A stretch of DNA of 42,003 nt from Clostridiaceae bacterium (lineage in GTDB: Bacteria; Bacillota; Clostridia; DSM-8532). The stretch lies in NCBI GenBank assembly GCA_012521615.1, contig JAAYMA010000047.1, positions 1 through 42,003 of the forward strand, given 5' to 3'. Below, piece by piece: positions 16,377 to 25,503 of the stretch (position 1 is its first letter; every line of letters begins with the position of its first letter). Made by a program: the position numbers and the translations under genes. A model generated the notes under the pieces. That model made no database searches and was not told the origin of the DNA. It saw only the letters and a program-made list of their open reading frames with translations.

Positions 16377-18299
16377 ATGAAGAAAATAATGTCTATAGGA
16401 CTTGTTTTTTGTCTTGTTCTCTCCGTTATTCTTTCAACATGTGCAATGTCATTTGCTACAAATGATGTTGCTCTTTCTGTAGGTGGAGAGATTTCTAAAA
16501 TTCAGTATTCGCAGATTGATAATAACGAAGTGGTCTATTTTTATTCCGGTTCAACAAAGGTATCCAATCAGTATATCCTTCCGCCGGAAGGAGCTGTCAG
16601 TCACTACAGATTGGTTTTTGAAATCTCAGGCATCTCTGTTCCCAGGACAATCAGATTTGATGTCAACAAAGGATCTGTGGGACAAATTCGTCTTGCTAAC
16701 TTAAGTGATCCAAAACGCACAAATGTAGTGGTTGAAATCAATAAAAAGCCGGATTACACCCTTTCACCTTCACAGGATGGTAAAGCTCTTGTTCTGACTA
16801 TTAAAGGTGATTCAAAGAGTAGTACAACCCCTGCGCCTACCCCATCACCAAAACCTACACCCACACCCACGCCAAAGCCATCACCTACACCAACCCCTAA
16901 GCCTTCTGTTACACCTATACCTTCACCATCTCCATCAGGCAATTCTGGGCAAGGTAGTATTATAACCAAAAATGGCCCTGCTTCCTGGACGATGTCAGGG
17001 GATACTTGTGTTGTCACTTTGGAAGGAGTTGTTCTTTCCCAGTCTTCGAGCACTAACCAGCCTAAGCTGGAACACAGGGAAAAGTCAAAAATGCTTCAGA
17101 TTACTATTCCCGGCAAGGATACCCGTTTCACTAACGGATTTTTGTCCGGTAATGATGTTATAAGAGGCGTATTGATAAATTATAATGATAAAAATAATCA
17201 AACCATAATCAGAATTTCTTATCCTAATTATATTACTTATACTCTTTCTGTATCGAACGGTAACTCTGTAATCAAAATTAAAGAGGGAAGCAAGCCTGCT
17301 CCTCAGCCTTCGGCTACTCCTACGCCTTCGGCAAAACCTTCACCGTCGCCATCACCTTCAGCATCACCTTCACCTTCACCTGCTCCACCATCAAGGGGAG
17401 TTCCGGCAACTATGAAAAATATAGAGCTGGGTGATGGTACAGATGTAGCCGTTAAAATCATTGATAAAGGTATTGTGAACCGTTACCGTCAGCTTGCAGG
17501 TTCAATTGTTACAGATAGCAGCGAAAAGGACAATACTTTTACTTTTATGTTCCCGGTAAGTCTGGCCGATCTGGGGTCGGGTATCTTTAATACTAATACA
17601 GGAATATTGAAATCAGTTGTTACATACACTACTTCGAAAAATTCATACTTAATGCTTACTCCAAATGGGCCGGGCAAAAGTTTCAAAATACTTGAAGGAT
17701 CAAACCCCGATGAATTGCTTATTGTCCCGGGGACTGCTAATGATCCGAATCCTCCAAAATCATCAAAACTCGTCGTGCTTGATCCGGGCCATGGCGGAAG
17801 CGACCCTGGCGCAGTTGTAGGACCCTATTTGGAAAAGGTATACAACTTGGATATTTCATTAAAGGTATATAATATTCTTAAGTCAAAAGGAGTTAATGTA
17901 GAGATCACCAGAACTACCGATGTCTTTGTACCGCTTGATGACAGGGCAAAGTTCGCCAATGACAGAAATGCTGATTTTTTTGTAAGTATTCATAACAATA
18001 TAATGCCTTCAAATTATAAAGGTTCAATGGTACTGCATTACCCTACAAGTTATTATGGAAAGGCATATGCAAGACTTATCCAGAATAATCTGGTAAAAGA
18101 TCTTGGAACAGGTGATATCGGAATTAAAGGTGATAAAGATATCGTTGTCTTAAGAAAAACCAAAATGCCGGCTGTCCTGATTGAAGTAGCATGTATGTCT
18201 TACCCTGGTGACCTGGCATTGCTCAACACTGAAAGCTTCAGACAAAAGGCTGCCGAATCAATTGCCAACAGTATAATTCAAATATTAAACTCCATGTAA
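16377..18299 (+). CDS. Secreted N-acetylmuramoyl-L-alanine amidase with three AMIN-like domains
   Basis: The 640-residue exported peptidoglycan amidase has a signal peptide (about 1-27, ending MSFA). AMIN-type domains are near 30-145, 200-310 and 348-450, separated by Pro/Thr/Ser linkers at about 148-197 and 312-345. The C-terminal Amidase_3 domain (464-638) has zinc ligands His472 (DPGHGG), Glu486 and His539 (SIHNN), and catalytic Glu603 (IEVACMS). AMIN domains target such enzymes to peptidoglycan or, in pilus systems, to the secretin. AGAGGTG precedes ATG 16377. It stands alone between two terminators. PTP linkers of this style are common in exported proteins of cellulolytic clostridia. Confidence 0.93.
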   Translation: MKKIMSIGLVFCLVLSVILSTCAMSFATNDVALSVGGEISKIQYSQIDNNEVVYFYSGSTKVSNQYILPPEGAVSHYRLVFEISGISVPRTIRFDVNKGSVGQIRLANLSDPKRTNVVVEINKKPDYTLSPSQDGKALVLTIKGDSKSSTTPAPTPSPKPTPTPTPKPSPTPTPKPSVTPIPSPSPSGNSGQGSIITKNGPASWTMSGDTCVVTLEGVVLSQSSSTNQPKLEHREKSKMLQITIPGKDTRFTNGFLSGNDVIRGVLINYNDKNNQTIIRISYPNYITYTLSVSNGNSVIKIKEGSKPAPQPSATPTPSAKPSPSPSPSASPSPSPAPPSRGVPATMKNIELGDGTDVAVKIIDKGIVNRYRQLAGSIVTDSSEKDNTFTFMFPVSLADLGSGIFNTNTGILKSVVTYTTSKNSYLMLTPNGPGKSFKILEGSNPDELLIVPGTANDPNPPKSSKLVVLDPGHGGSDPGAVVGPYLEKVYNLDISLKVYNILKSKGVNVEITRTTDVFVPLDDRAKFANDRNADFFVSIHNNIMPSNYKGSMVLHYPTSYYGKAYARLIQNNLVKDLGTGDIGIKGDKDIVVLRKTKMPAVLIEVACMSYPGDLALLNTESFRQKAAESIANSIIQILNSM

Positions 18300-18319
18300 A
18301 CTAAAGTAAATAATAATAT

Positions 18320-18354
18320 AAAAAAGAAACGGGAAAATTTCCGTTTCTTTTTTA
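18320..18354 (+). terminator. Terminator after the amidase gene
   Basis: A 13-bp stem (18320-18332 with 18341-18353) around an 8-base loop has an A-run 5' and a T-run 3', so it may work in both directions. It closes the monocistronic amidase transcript. Confidence 0.85.
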
Positions 18355-18487
18355 TATGGATAACATTCAATTCATGTGATAACATATTTCAGTGGGAGTT
18401 TTTGAACCCATTTAAATATTTATTTCAAAACCTGTCATTTTATTAGGCAGAAAGGTTTAAATTTATCGAAAAATGGAGAGGTATATG

Positions 18488-19219
18488 ATGGAAAAATTAA
18501 GAGTGGATGGCAGAAGACATGACGAACTTAGAAAAGTCAGGTTAACACGGGATTACACAAAGTATGCAGAAGGATCTGTTTTGGTTGAGTTTGGAGATAC
18601 TAAACTTATATGCACCGCCAGTGTTGAAGATAGAGTCCCTTCATTTAAAAAAGGCTCTGGTGAAGGCTGGGTTACAGCTGAATATGATATGCTGCCCAGG
18701 GCGACTCAAGTACGAAATATAAGAGACAGAAATATATTAAAAATAAATGCGAGATCCAATGAGATACAACGCCTCATTGGAAGAGCATTACGGTCAGTTG
18801 TTGATTTTAAAGCATTGGGTGAACGTACTATAACCATTGACTGTGACGTGATCCAGGCTGATGGTGGCACCCGTTCTGCAGCAATAACCGGTGGTTTTAT
18901 TGCTTTAATGGATGCCTGCAGTTACCTGGTCAATAATAAAATAATCGAAGAAATACCCATTAAAGATTTTGTAGCTGCTATCAGTGTTGGCTTTGTAGAA
19001 GATATGGAACTTTTGGATTTGTGTTATGCAGAAGATTCCAATGCTACGGTTGATATGAATGTGGTTATGACTTCTACAGGTCAATTGATTGAAGTTCAGG
19101 CGACTGGTGAAGGAAGTCCTTTTGACAGAGAAGTTTTTGACAATCTGCTTAATCTGGCTCAAAAGGGAATAGAGGAGCTTGTTGAAATACAAAAAAACGT
19201 GCTTTTGGCAAAGGAGTAG
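18488..19219 (+). CDS. rph: Ribonuclease PH
   Basis: This 243-residue phosphorolytic 3'-5' exoribonuclease trims tRNA 3' ends. Family motifs are DGRRHDELR near the start, [44 protein letters not shown] and [18 protein letters not shown], the last being part of the phosphate/active site. ATG 18488 is chosen: GGAGAGG (18475-18481) lies 6 bases upstream, whereas ATG 18473 precedes that site and ATG 18485 is only 3 bases from it. It is followed after one base by rdgB, a common Firmicute pairing. Confidence 0.96.
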   Translation: MEKLRVDGRRHDELRKVRLTRDYTKYAEGSVLVEFGDTKLICTASVEDRVPSFKKGSGEGWVTAEYDMLPRATQVRNIRDRNILKINARSNEIQRLIGRALRSVVDFKALGERTITIDCDVIQADGGTRSAAITGGFIALMDACSYLVNNKIIEEIPIKDFVAAISVGFVEDMELLDLCYAEDSNATVDMNVVMTSTGQLIEVQATGEGSPFDREVFDNLLNLAQKGIEELVEIQKNVLLAKE

Positions 19220-19220
19220 T

Positions 19221-19814
19221 ATGAAAAGAGTTATTGTTGCAACAACTAATGAAGGTAAGATTAAAGAAATCAAGGATTTATTGAGCGGATGTTCTTTTGA
19301 AGTATTGTCATCCTACGAAGCAGGTATATTTGACAAGATTGATGAAAATGGCAGAACTTTTGCAGAGAACGCTTTAATCAAAGCCCGCTATATTCATAAA
19401 CTTACAGGAGATATTGTCATAGCTGATGACAGTGGGCTGGAAATCGACTTTTTAAATGGGGAGCCCGGCATTTATTCTTCCAGGTTCATGGGGGATCTGC
19501 CTTATTCGGTTCGCAATGAGAGAATTGTGGACCTTTTAGAAAATGCAAAAGATGAGGAGCGTACTGCAAGGTTCAGATGTACAGCAGCTTTAGTGACAAG
19601 TTCTGCCGAAAAAGTTTATGAGGGCATACTGGAAGGCAAAATTGCGTTGAAACCTCAGGGCAATAACGGGTTTGGATACGATCCGATTTTTTACGTTCCT
19701 GAATACTGCAAAACGCTTGCTCAACTTGATAATTTGACAAAAAATAAAATCAGTCACAGAGGAAAAGCTTTCAGACTTCTTGCTGAGGACCTTAAAAAGT
19801 TGGAGTCGGTATGA
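19221..19814 (+). CDS. rdgB: XTP/dITP diphosphatase (RdgB/HAM1)
   Basis: This 197-residue house-cleaning pyrophosphatase hydrolyses non-canonical purine triphosphates (dITP, XTP). Signature segments are ATTNEGKIKEI (triphosphate binding), FAENALIKAR, DDSGLEIDFLNGEPGIYSSR, GNNGFGYDPIFYVPE and ISHRGKAF. ATG 19221 follows AAGGAG, which lies in the last codons of rph; the longer upstream frame runs into rph and is not used. Its end overlaps the yfcE-like start by 4 bases. Confidence 0.96.
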   Translation: MKRVIVATTNEGKIKEIKDLLSGCSFEVLSSYEAGIFDKIDENGRTFAENALIKARYIHKLTGDIVIADDSGLEIDFLNGEPGIYSSRFMGDLPYSVRNERIVDLLENAKDEERTARFRCTAALVTSSAEKVYEGILEGKIALKPQGNNGFGYDPIFYVPEYCKTLAQLDNLTKNKISHRGKAFRLLAEDLKKLESV

Positions 19815-20293
19815 AGAAATATTTAATTTTAAGCGACACTCATGGGGAACTGTTTTCGTTCAGACGAGTAGTTAATAAGCATCCTGATATTAAATCCATA
19901 ATTCATCTTGGCGACTATTGCAAAGATGCTGCTATAATTAATAGTGACTTTCCCGATTTAGATATTATTGCAGTGGCCGGGAACTGTGATTTTGCTATTG
20001 GTGTCCCGGAGAAGTACGTTTTGCAGGTAAACAGAAAAAATATATTTTTAACACATGGCCACTTATACGGTGTCAAAAATGGTACTGACCGTATTGAGAA
20101 AAAGGCCATCAAAGAAAAATATGATGCAGTATTATTTGGGCATACCCATGAGCCATTGCTGAAAAAAGTTTCGTCCTTTATTCTGGTAAACCCGGGGAGT
20201 CTTGGATATCCGCGTGGCGGAAACAAGCCTTCCTATGCAATAATGGAAGTTGGGGATAATATAGTTAATGCAAGCATACTAACACTGGATTAA
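19811..20293 (+). CDS. YfcE-type metallophosphoesterase
   Basis: This 160-residue calcineurin-like phosphodiesterase of the YfcE/MJ0936 group has the dinuclear metal motifs in order: SDTHGE, LGDYC, GNCD, THGH and GHTHEP. The usual family activity is on small phosphodiesters, but the natural substrate is unknown. It is coupled to rdgB (ATGA overlap), so is probably part of the rph-rdgB operon, as in many Firmicutes. Confidence 0.9.
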   Translation: MKKYLILSDTHGELFSFRRVVNKHPDIKSIIHLGDYCKDAAIINSDFPDLDIIAVAGNCDFAIGVPEKYVLQVNRKNIFLTHGHLYGVKNGTDRIEKKAIKEKYDAVLFGHTHEPLLKKVSSFILVNPGSLGYPRGGNKPSYAIMEVGDNIVNASILTLD

Positions 20294-20304
20294 GGAGACA
20301 GAAG

Positions 20305-20325
20305 ATGCACCATGATATATTTTGA
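20305..20325 (+). CDS. Possible 6-codon upstream ORF over the nifS start
   Basis: ATG 20305 lies 7 bases from the strong AAGGAG (20292-20297) and reads MHHDIF then TGA at 20323-20325, in a different frame from the desulfurase ATG at 20312, which is 14 bases from the same site. A ribosome may initiate here first and reinitiate, or this may be a chance ATG. Only sequence position supports it. Confidence 0.25.
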   Translation: MHHDIF

Positions 20326-21454
20326 CAATAGTTCTACAACAAAACCTTATAAAGAAGTGGTTGAACTTGTGGCACGTTTAATGAGTGAAGAATTTGGAAA
20401 TTCTTCATCTCTTCATATTTTGGGAATAAGAGCAGAAAGAATTTTAGAGAGTACCCGAAAAACCCTCGCTGAAACCATAAAGGCCGAGCCTGAAGAAATA
20501 ATATTTACTTCAGGTGGTACTGAATCAATAAACATGGCTCTGAAAGGTTCAGCAGCTGCTATGAAACGTTCGGGAAAACATATTCTGACTTCACCGATAG
20601 AACATGATGCTTCGCTGGAATCCTTAAAAACTCTGAGTGAGATGGGATTTGAGGTAGAATATATTGAGGTCGACCAGTACGGACATATTTTGCTTGATGA
20701 TTTAAGCAGGAAAATCAGACCGGATACTATTCTGGTCAATATAATGGCCGTCAATAATGAATTGGGAACAATTGAACCGGTCGAGGAAGCGGCTGGAATA
20801 ATAAAATCGAAGAATGAAAAGACAGTTTTTCATGTGGATGCAGTTCAGGCATACGGAAAAATACCTGTAAATGTCAGAAGACTGAATGCTGATTTTATTT
20901 CCTTCAGTTCTCATAAAATACATGGCCCTAAAGGTGTAGGGATGTTGTACATGAGAAAAGGCGCACGCATTCATCCTTTAATAACAGGTGGCGGACATGA
21001 ACGAAAACTCCGTTCAGGTACTGTAAATGTACCCGGTATTGCAGGTTTTGGTCTTGCCGCCACCACAAAAATAAGCAGAATGCAAAAAGATTCTGAAATT
21101 TGCAAGAAAGTTAGGAACAGACTGCTGACAGAACTGAGAAATTCCTTGGGGAATTCTGTGAGAGTAAATTCCCCCGAAGATGGAATTAGCAATATACTTA
21201 ATATATCTTTTAAAGGTGTTAAATCAGAAAATATCCTTCATTTTCTTGAATCAAAGGATATATTCGTATCAAGCGGTTCGGCCTGCCATTCGAGAAGAGA
21301 CACCACAAGCCATGTGCTGAAGGCTGTAGGCATTCCGTCCGAATGGGCTGAGGGTGCAATCCGTTTTAGTTTTAGCGGAGATAATACCGAAGACCAGGCT
21401 AAAATCTGCGCAGATGCTATTGTAAATATACTAAAAACTGTACAAAAAATATAA
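20312..21454 (+). CDS. Cysteine desulfurase (NifS/NifZ-like)
   Basis: The 380-residue PLP enzyme takes sulfur from cysteine as a persulfide. It starts with the conserved YFDNSSTT. The PLP Lys is Lys202 in SSHKIHGPKG and the catalytic Cys is Cys325 in SGSACHS. The neighbour thiI, 13 bases downstream, points to the dedicated desulfurase role seen for B. subtilis NifZ, feeding sulfur to ThiI for 4-thiouridine in tRNA, rather than general Fe-S assembly (no IscU/SufU nearby). The ribosome site AAGGAG is 14 bases from the ATG, with another ATG between. Confidence 0.92.
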   Translation: MIYFDNSSTTKPYKEVVELVARLMSEEFGNSSSLHILGIRAERILESTRKTLAETIKAEPEEIIFTSGGTESINMALKGSAAAMKRSGKHILTSPIEHDASLESLKTLSEMGFEVEYIEVDQYGHILLDDLSRKIRPDTILVNIMAVNNELGTIEPVEEAAGIIKSKNEKTVFHVDAVQAYGKIPVNVRRLNADFISFSSHKIHGPKGVGMLYMRKGARIHPLITGGGHERKLRSGTVNVPGIAGFGLAATTKISRMQKDSEICKKVRNRLLTELRNSLGNSVRVNSPEDGISNILNISFKGVKSENILHFLESKDIFVSSGSACHSRRDTTSHVLKAVGIPSEWAEGAIRFSFSGDNTEDQAKICADAIVNILKTVQKI

Positions 21455-21467
21455 AGAGAGGTTTGGT

Positions 21468-22640
21468 ATGGAAAAAATTATACTTGTAAGGTATGAAGAA
21501 ATATTCCTGAAAGGATTGAACAAAAAGAATTTTGAGAACAGGTTAATGACCAATATCAGAAGAAAACTCAAGAAACTTGGAGATGTCAAGGTTACCAGTT
21601 CTCAGAGCAGAATTTATATCGAATCCAAAGATCCGGCATTCGATATGGATGAAGCTATGATTATTCTCAGAAAAATCTTTGGCATAGCTTCCTTCAGTCC
21701 TGTTTACAAAATCCCTTCAGATTATGAAGCTATAAAAGAGAATGCTGTTCTGATTGTAGAGGATATGTTAAAAAGAAATCCATACAAGACATTTAAAGTT
21801 GAAGCAAAGCGGGGCGACAAAAAGTTTCCGCTTAATTCACCACAAATTTGTGCCGACTTGGGTGGTGTTATCCTTAGGAATTTTCCAAACCTGAAGGTTG
21901 ATGTGCATAATCCTGATTTCATTTTTTATGTTGAGGTAAGGGAAAGTACTTATTTATATTCAGAAATAATATACGGGGCAAAGGGCCTTCCGACCGGAAC
22001 AGGCGGTAAAGCTACACTGTTGCTTTCAGGGGGGATAGACAGTCCCGTTGCAGGTTGGATGATTGCTAAACGTGGTGTTGAACTTGATGCCGTATATTTC
22101 CACAGCTATCCTTACACAAGTGAACGGGCCAGAGACAAGGTAGTAAGGCTGGCGGAGATTTTATCTGAATATTGTATGGGCCTTAACCTTCATGTTGTTC
22201 CTTTTACAGACATACAGCTTGAAATCAATCAAAAATGCCCCCAGGAGTATCTCACCATCATTATGCGGCGGTATATGATGAAAATAGCAGAACGTATCGC
22301 CCAAAAAAATGGCTCCTTAGGTCTTATCACTGGGGAAGCAATAGGTCAGGTGGCAAGTCAGACATTGGAAAGCATACTTGTTACTGATGATGCAGTAAAC
22401 CTCCCTGTCTACAGGCCACTGGCAGGTCTGGACAAAAATGAGGTTGTTGAAATTGCCAAAAGGATAAACACCTATGAAACTTCAATACTTCCTTACGAAG
22501 ACTGCTGTACTTTGTTTGTGGCAAAACATCCTGTGACCAGGCCATCGCTTGATAAGACCATAGAATATGAAAAAGTGCTGGATGAAGAAAGACTGATTGA
22601 AGAAGCAGTGGAAAATACAGAGATTGTTAGGATATATTAA
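21468..22640 (+). CDS. thiI: tRNA 4-thiouridine synthase ThiI
   Basis: This 390-residue enzyme inserts sulfur at U8 of tRNA (and in some bacteria supplies thiazole sulfur). An N-terminal ferredoxin-like region and THUMP domain (about 1-165) are followed by the PP-loop ATPase with SGGIDS at 187-192, GEAIGQVASQT near 285-295, and the catalytic-loop Cys pair in YEDCCTLF near 344. It lacks the C-terminal rhodanese domain of E. coli ThiI, as in Bacillus, which fits the adjacent cysteine desulfurase as direct sulfur donor. Confidence 0.95.
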   Translation: MEKIILVRYEEIFLKGLNKKNFENRLMTNIRRKLKKLGDVKVTSSQSRIYIESKDPAFDMDEAMIILRKIFGIASFSPVYKIPSDYEAIKENAVLIVEDMLKRNPYKTFKVEAKRGDKKFPLNSPQICADLGGVILRNFPNLKVDVHNPDFIFYVEVRESTYLYSEIIYGAKGLPTGTGGKATLLLSGGIDSPVAGWMIAKRGVELDAVYFHSYPYTSERARDKVVRLAEILSEYCMGLNLHVVPFTDIQLEINQKCPQEYLTIIMRRYMMKIAERIAQKNGSLGLITGEAIGQVASQTLESILVTDDAVNLPVYRPLAGLDKNEVVEIAKRINTYETSILPYEDCCTLFVAKHPVTRPSLDKTIEYEKVLDEERLIEEAVENTEIVRIY

Positions 22641-22647
22641 ATGAGGC

Positions 22648-22687
22648 TATACCATAAAATTTTTTAATTATCAAATTTTATGGTATA
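22648..22687. terminator. Perfect 15-bp inverted repeat after thiI
   Basis: Arms 22648-22662 and 22673-22687 are perfectly complementary with a 10-base loop. The stem is almost all A/T, so it is a weak candidate terminator. The 3' arm contains TGGTATAAA, an extended -10-like element, so the same bases may also belong to the promoter of the following gene. Confidence 0.5.
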
Positions 22688-22689
22688 AA
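22681..22689 (+). promoter_or_regulatory. Candidate extended -10 promoter for the DUF2225 gene
   Basis: TGG plus TATAAA (22684-22689) forms an extended -10 element without a clear -35. The surrounding 15 bases (22681-22695) are identical to those before the pilA-like gene (38611-38625). The leader to ATG 22753 would be near 57 bases. Confidence 0.35.
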
Positions 22690-22752
22690 GTATATAGGTA
22701 ACTACATCTGGTGTATACAAGCAACATAAAAATTTATGTAAGGAAGAAGAAA

Positions 22753-23475
22753 ATGAAAACTGTAAGTTCTCTGTTTAATTCAAAAATTGAATGTCCTGTT
22801 TGCGAATCAACCATTGAATACACAAAGGTACGTTCAAAATCAATAAGGCTAATCAAACAGGATACCGATTTTTGCCCCTGGTACGAAGGTGAAAATCCTG
22901 TTTTATATGAAGCTGTTATTTGCCCGGAATGTGGCTACGGCTCGCATGTGACAACTTTTGAAAATATAAACAGATACGAAAAAGCAAAATTAAAAGAGAA
23001 GATAACACCAAGATGGAAAAAACGTTCTTTTACAGGGCAGCGTACTATCGAAAAGGCTCTGGAAGCCTTTAAAATTGTATTAATGAACCTTATAGCCATG
23101 GAAGCCAACAAATCCGAAATAGCCAAAATATGCCTCAGAATTGCATGGCTTTATCGATATAAGAATGATAAAGAGCAGGAAAAAAGATTCCTGAATTATG
23201 CCCTGAAAAATTACAAGCTGGCGTTTCACAGCGAGGATCTGTCACAAGGAAAATTTGATGAGTATGTATGTATGTTTATAGTTGGTGAACTGAGCAGGCG
23301 ACTTGGAAAACTCGATGAAAGTTCCCAGTGGTTCAGCAGACTTATTACATGTTATGCCGATCCCAAACAGAAACATCGTATTTCCAGCAGATTAATTGAA
23401 ACTACACGCGATTTAATACAGGAAATCAAAGATGCCAAAGCTAATCAATATAACGAGGAGGCAACATCTGCTTGA
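22753..23475 (+). CDS. DUF2225 family protein
   Basis: The 240-residue cytoplasmic protein has an N-terminal zinc-ribbon-like part (CPVC near residue 12, CPEC near 60) and a helical TPR-like C-terminal part from about 95. DUF2225 proteins are widespread in Firmicutes without a defined function. ATG 22753 follows AGGAAG by 6 bases; the upstream GTG at 22711 lacks a ribosome site. Its stop overlaps the TTG start of the next gene, so they are coupled. It sits upstream of the prepilin peptidase, but a pilus role is only a guess. Confidence 0.8.
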   Translation: MKTVSSLFNSKIECPVCESTIEYTKVRSKSIRLIKQDTDFCPWYEGENPVLYEAVICPECGYGSHVTTFENINRYEKAKLKEKITPRWKKRSFTGQRTIEKALEAFKIVLMNLIAMEANKSEIAKICLRIAWLYRYKNDKEQEKRFLNYALKNYKLAFHSEDLSQGKFDEYVCMFIVGELSRRLGKLDESSQWFSRLITCYADPKQKHRISSRLIETTRDLIQEIKDAKANQYNEEATSA

Positions 23476-24476
23476 AGCTGAATATAGGGAAAGTACCTAA
23501 TGATATATTGGAAAAACTTCTTAAAATGTATGACAGTCCGAAAAGAGCCGAAGTCATAAGCCGTCCAAACATAGGGGAGGATTGTGCTGCTTTGGATCTT
23601 GGAGGGGATTTATGCGTTGTTACCACAGATCCCATAACCGGCTCTGACGATGAAACCGGTTTTTTAGGTGTGAATATTGCCTGTAATGATCTTGCTTCAG
23701 CCGGAGCAGAACCCCTGGGATTAATGGTTACTATATTGGCACCTGTCGGGACTGATACCGGGGAACTTGAAAAAGTTATGAAGCAGCTTAAAGAAGCCTC
23801 GGAAATGGTTAATGCAGATATAATAGGCGGACATACTGAAATTACTGATGCGGTTAACCGTATGATTCTGAGTGTTACAGCCATAGGCAAGGTTAAAAAA
23901 GGCAAACTCGTTACAACAGAGGGTGCAAAACCCGGTGATGATATTATTCTTACAAATTATGCCGCAACTGAGGGAACGGTAATACTCTCATATTTTTTTG
24001 AAGATGAATTAAAAAGGGAATTTGGAAATGATTTTGTAGAAGAAAGCAAAAAGCTGTTAAGCAATATCAGTGTTGTCAAAGAAGGGTTACTGGCTGCTGA
24101 CTATGGAGTTTCGTCCATGCATGATGTAACAGAGGGCGGTGTTCTTGGTGCTCTTTGGGAAGTTGGCAGCGCAAGTGGATATGGTCTTGAAGTACATAAA
24201 GAAAAGATACCCGTTTTGGAGCATACCAGAAAAATATGCAAATTTCTCAGTATTGATCCTCTCAAACTCATATCCAGCGGCTGTATGCTTATTACTGTCC
24301 CGAATGGCAGTGGGCTTTTGAAGCTGTTTCATGAAAATAATATAAAAGCATCAATAATTGGACAAATAACCTCGGGCAAAGAATGTATAATCAAAGATGG
24401 AGACAAACATATAAAGATTGATGTACCTGAACCCGATGAACTTTATAAGGCACGTAGCATGAAGGGATTGGTTTGA
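23472..24476 (+). CDS. AIR synthase-related (PurM/HypE/ThiL-like) protein
   Basis: The 334-residue protein has the two-domain PurM-superfamily fold: N-terminal domain with IGEDCAALDLGGDLCVVTTD (nucleotide/metal Asp), CNDLASAGAEPLG and IIGGHTEIT, and C-terminal domain with GVSSMHDVTEGGVLGALWE. The family includes ATP-dependent enzymes (AIR synthase, HypE, SelD, ThiL). This member looks HypE-like, but no hydrogenase genes are near, so the substrate is unknown. The TTG start at 23472 is 10 bases from GAGGAGG and overlaps the previous stop. Its own stop shares one base with the prepilin peptidase start. Confidence 0.8.
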   Translation: MKLNIGKVPNDILEKLLKMYDSPKRAEVISRPNIGEDCAALDLGGDLCVVTTDPITGSDDETGFLGVNIACNDLASAGAEPLGLMVTILAPVGTDTGELEKVMKQLKEASEMVNADIIGGHTEITDAVNRMILSVTAIGKVKKGKLVTTEGAKPGDDIILTNYAATEGTVILSYFFEDELKREFGNDFVEESKKLLSNISVVKEGLLAADYGVSSMHDVTEGGVLGALWEVGSASGYGLEVHKEKIPVLEHTRKICKFLSIDPLKLISSGCMLITVPNGSGLLKLFHENNIKASIIGQITSGKECIIKDGDKHIKIDVPEPDELYKARSMKGLV

Positions 24477-25285
24477 TGCTTGATGCTCCTTATGTGAGTG
24501 TAAAACTATTGTTTGCAATATTGGCATTCATTACTGGATTATGTGTCGGTTCCTTTCTTAATGTCTGTATATACAGAATTCCCCGGGAAATATCAATTAT
24601 ATTTCCCCCTTCAGAATGTCCAAACTGTAGGAAAAAGATTAAAGTTACAGATTTAATCCCTGTTATCAGCTACATGATTTTAAGAGGGAAATGCAGAAAA
24701 TGCAAAAATCCCATCTCAATTCTATATCCTGTTGTGGAACTTATCACAGGCTTATTATGGCTTCTGGCTTTCCTCAAATTCGGATTTACTTTCGAAACTG
24801 TGGCCGCAATATTTCTTATTACATTACTTATCCCGGTTGCGTTTATAGACCTTGAGTTTATGATAATTCCAAATGGCCTTGTTATTACAGGTCTGATAGG
24901 AGGAACCGGTGTATTTTTGTTTCATGCATTATACAGACCGGTAATTTTTTTCGATCTGCCACTGTGGTATGCTCCCCTTATTGGCATGATTTCAGCTTCA
25001 GGTATCCTCTTTATATTTGCTTTGGTTACATACTTTATATACAAAAATGATGGCGGTATGGGTATGGGAGATGTAAAAATATTTCTTCCCATAGGTCTTA
25101 TTCTGGGTGCGAGACTTGCATTGCTTTCTCTTTTCATTTCATTCATGATTGCAGGTGTTTTGTCTGCTATTCTTCTTATACTAAAAAAACTTAACAGAAA
25201 ATCTGCTATTCCTTTTGGCCCTTTCATTGTTATTGCAACTATTCTGATCATATTTACAGGACCGGATTTAATGTTTATTTACTAA
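24476..25285 (+). CDS. pilD: Prepilin peptidase / N-methyltransferase
   Basis: The 269-residue polytopic membrane protease cleaves prepilin leaders after Gly and usually methylates the new N-terminus. The N-terminal GSFLNVCIYRIPR is followed by a zinc-binding tetra-Cys loop (CPNC and CRKC), then the GxGD aspartyl protease sites: Asp in FIDLEFMIIPN and GMGMGDVK. About eight hydrophobic segments are visible. ATG 24476 is 8 bases from GAAGGGA. It precedes the pilus operon on the same strand and would process the three FTLxE-type prepilins encoded at 34283-38996. Confidence 0.95.
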   Translation: MLDAPYVSVKLLFAILAFITGLCVGSFLNVCIYRIPREISIIFPPSECPNCRKKIKVTDLIPVISYMILRGKCRKCKNPISILYPVVELITGLLWLLAFLKFGFTFETVAAIFLITLLIPVAFIDLEFMIIPNGLVITGLIGGTGVFLFHALYRPVIFFDLPLWYAPLIGMISASGILFIFALVTYFIYKNDGGMGMGDVKIFLPIGLILGARLALLSLFISFMIAGVLSAILLILKKLNRKSAIPFGPFIVIATILIIFTGPDLMFIY

Positions 25286-25379
25286 AAAGTATTCTAATTT
25301 TACTGAATTAAATTTCAACATGTCTGATTAAATCTGTCTGATAGTAAACAGAACCTTTTACATAATTTAACTATGATAC

Positions 25380-25408
25380 TTGATTTTATGTAATAAATAT
25401 ATTATTAT
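25380..25408 (+). promoter_or_regulatory. Candidate promoter of the type IV pilus operon
   Basis: TTGATT (25380-25385), 17 bases and TATTAT (25403-25408) give a plausible sigma-A promoter, with start near 25415 and a leader of about 90 AT-rich bases. A perfect TTGACA at 25431-25436 has no matching -10. No riboswitch-like structure, including the c-di-GMP type, is evident in 25286-25503. Confidence 0.5.
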
Positions 25409-25503
25409 ATTAATTAACTTCATTTAATTATTGACAATTAATATTAAATTTTTCCTCGAATCTTAATTATTTTGATTGAAAAATGAAAGGAAAAGTCTTT
25501 CAT

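Noticed and set aside
16840-17395. Dense short repeats of ACACC/CCATCACCT type, looking like a tandem or CRISPR-like array
   Set aside because: They are in frame and encode the Pro/Thr/Ser linkers of the amidase; there are no regular spacers.
25431-25436. Perfect TTGACA box before the PilP-like gene
   Set aside because: No -10 hexamer is found 16-18 bases downstream; TTGATT/TATTAT at 25380-25408 is better.
25286-25503. Possible c-di-GMP riboswitch before the pilus operon, as in some clostridia
   Set aside because: The leader is almost pure A/T and lacks the conserved GC-rich core segments of either riboswitch class.
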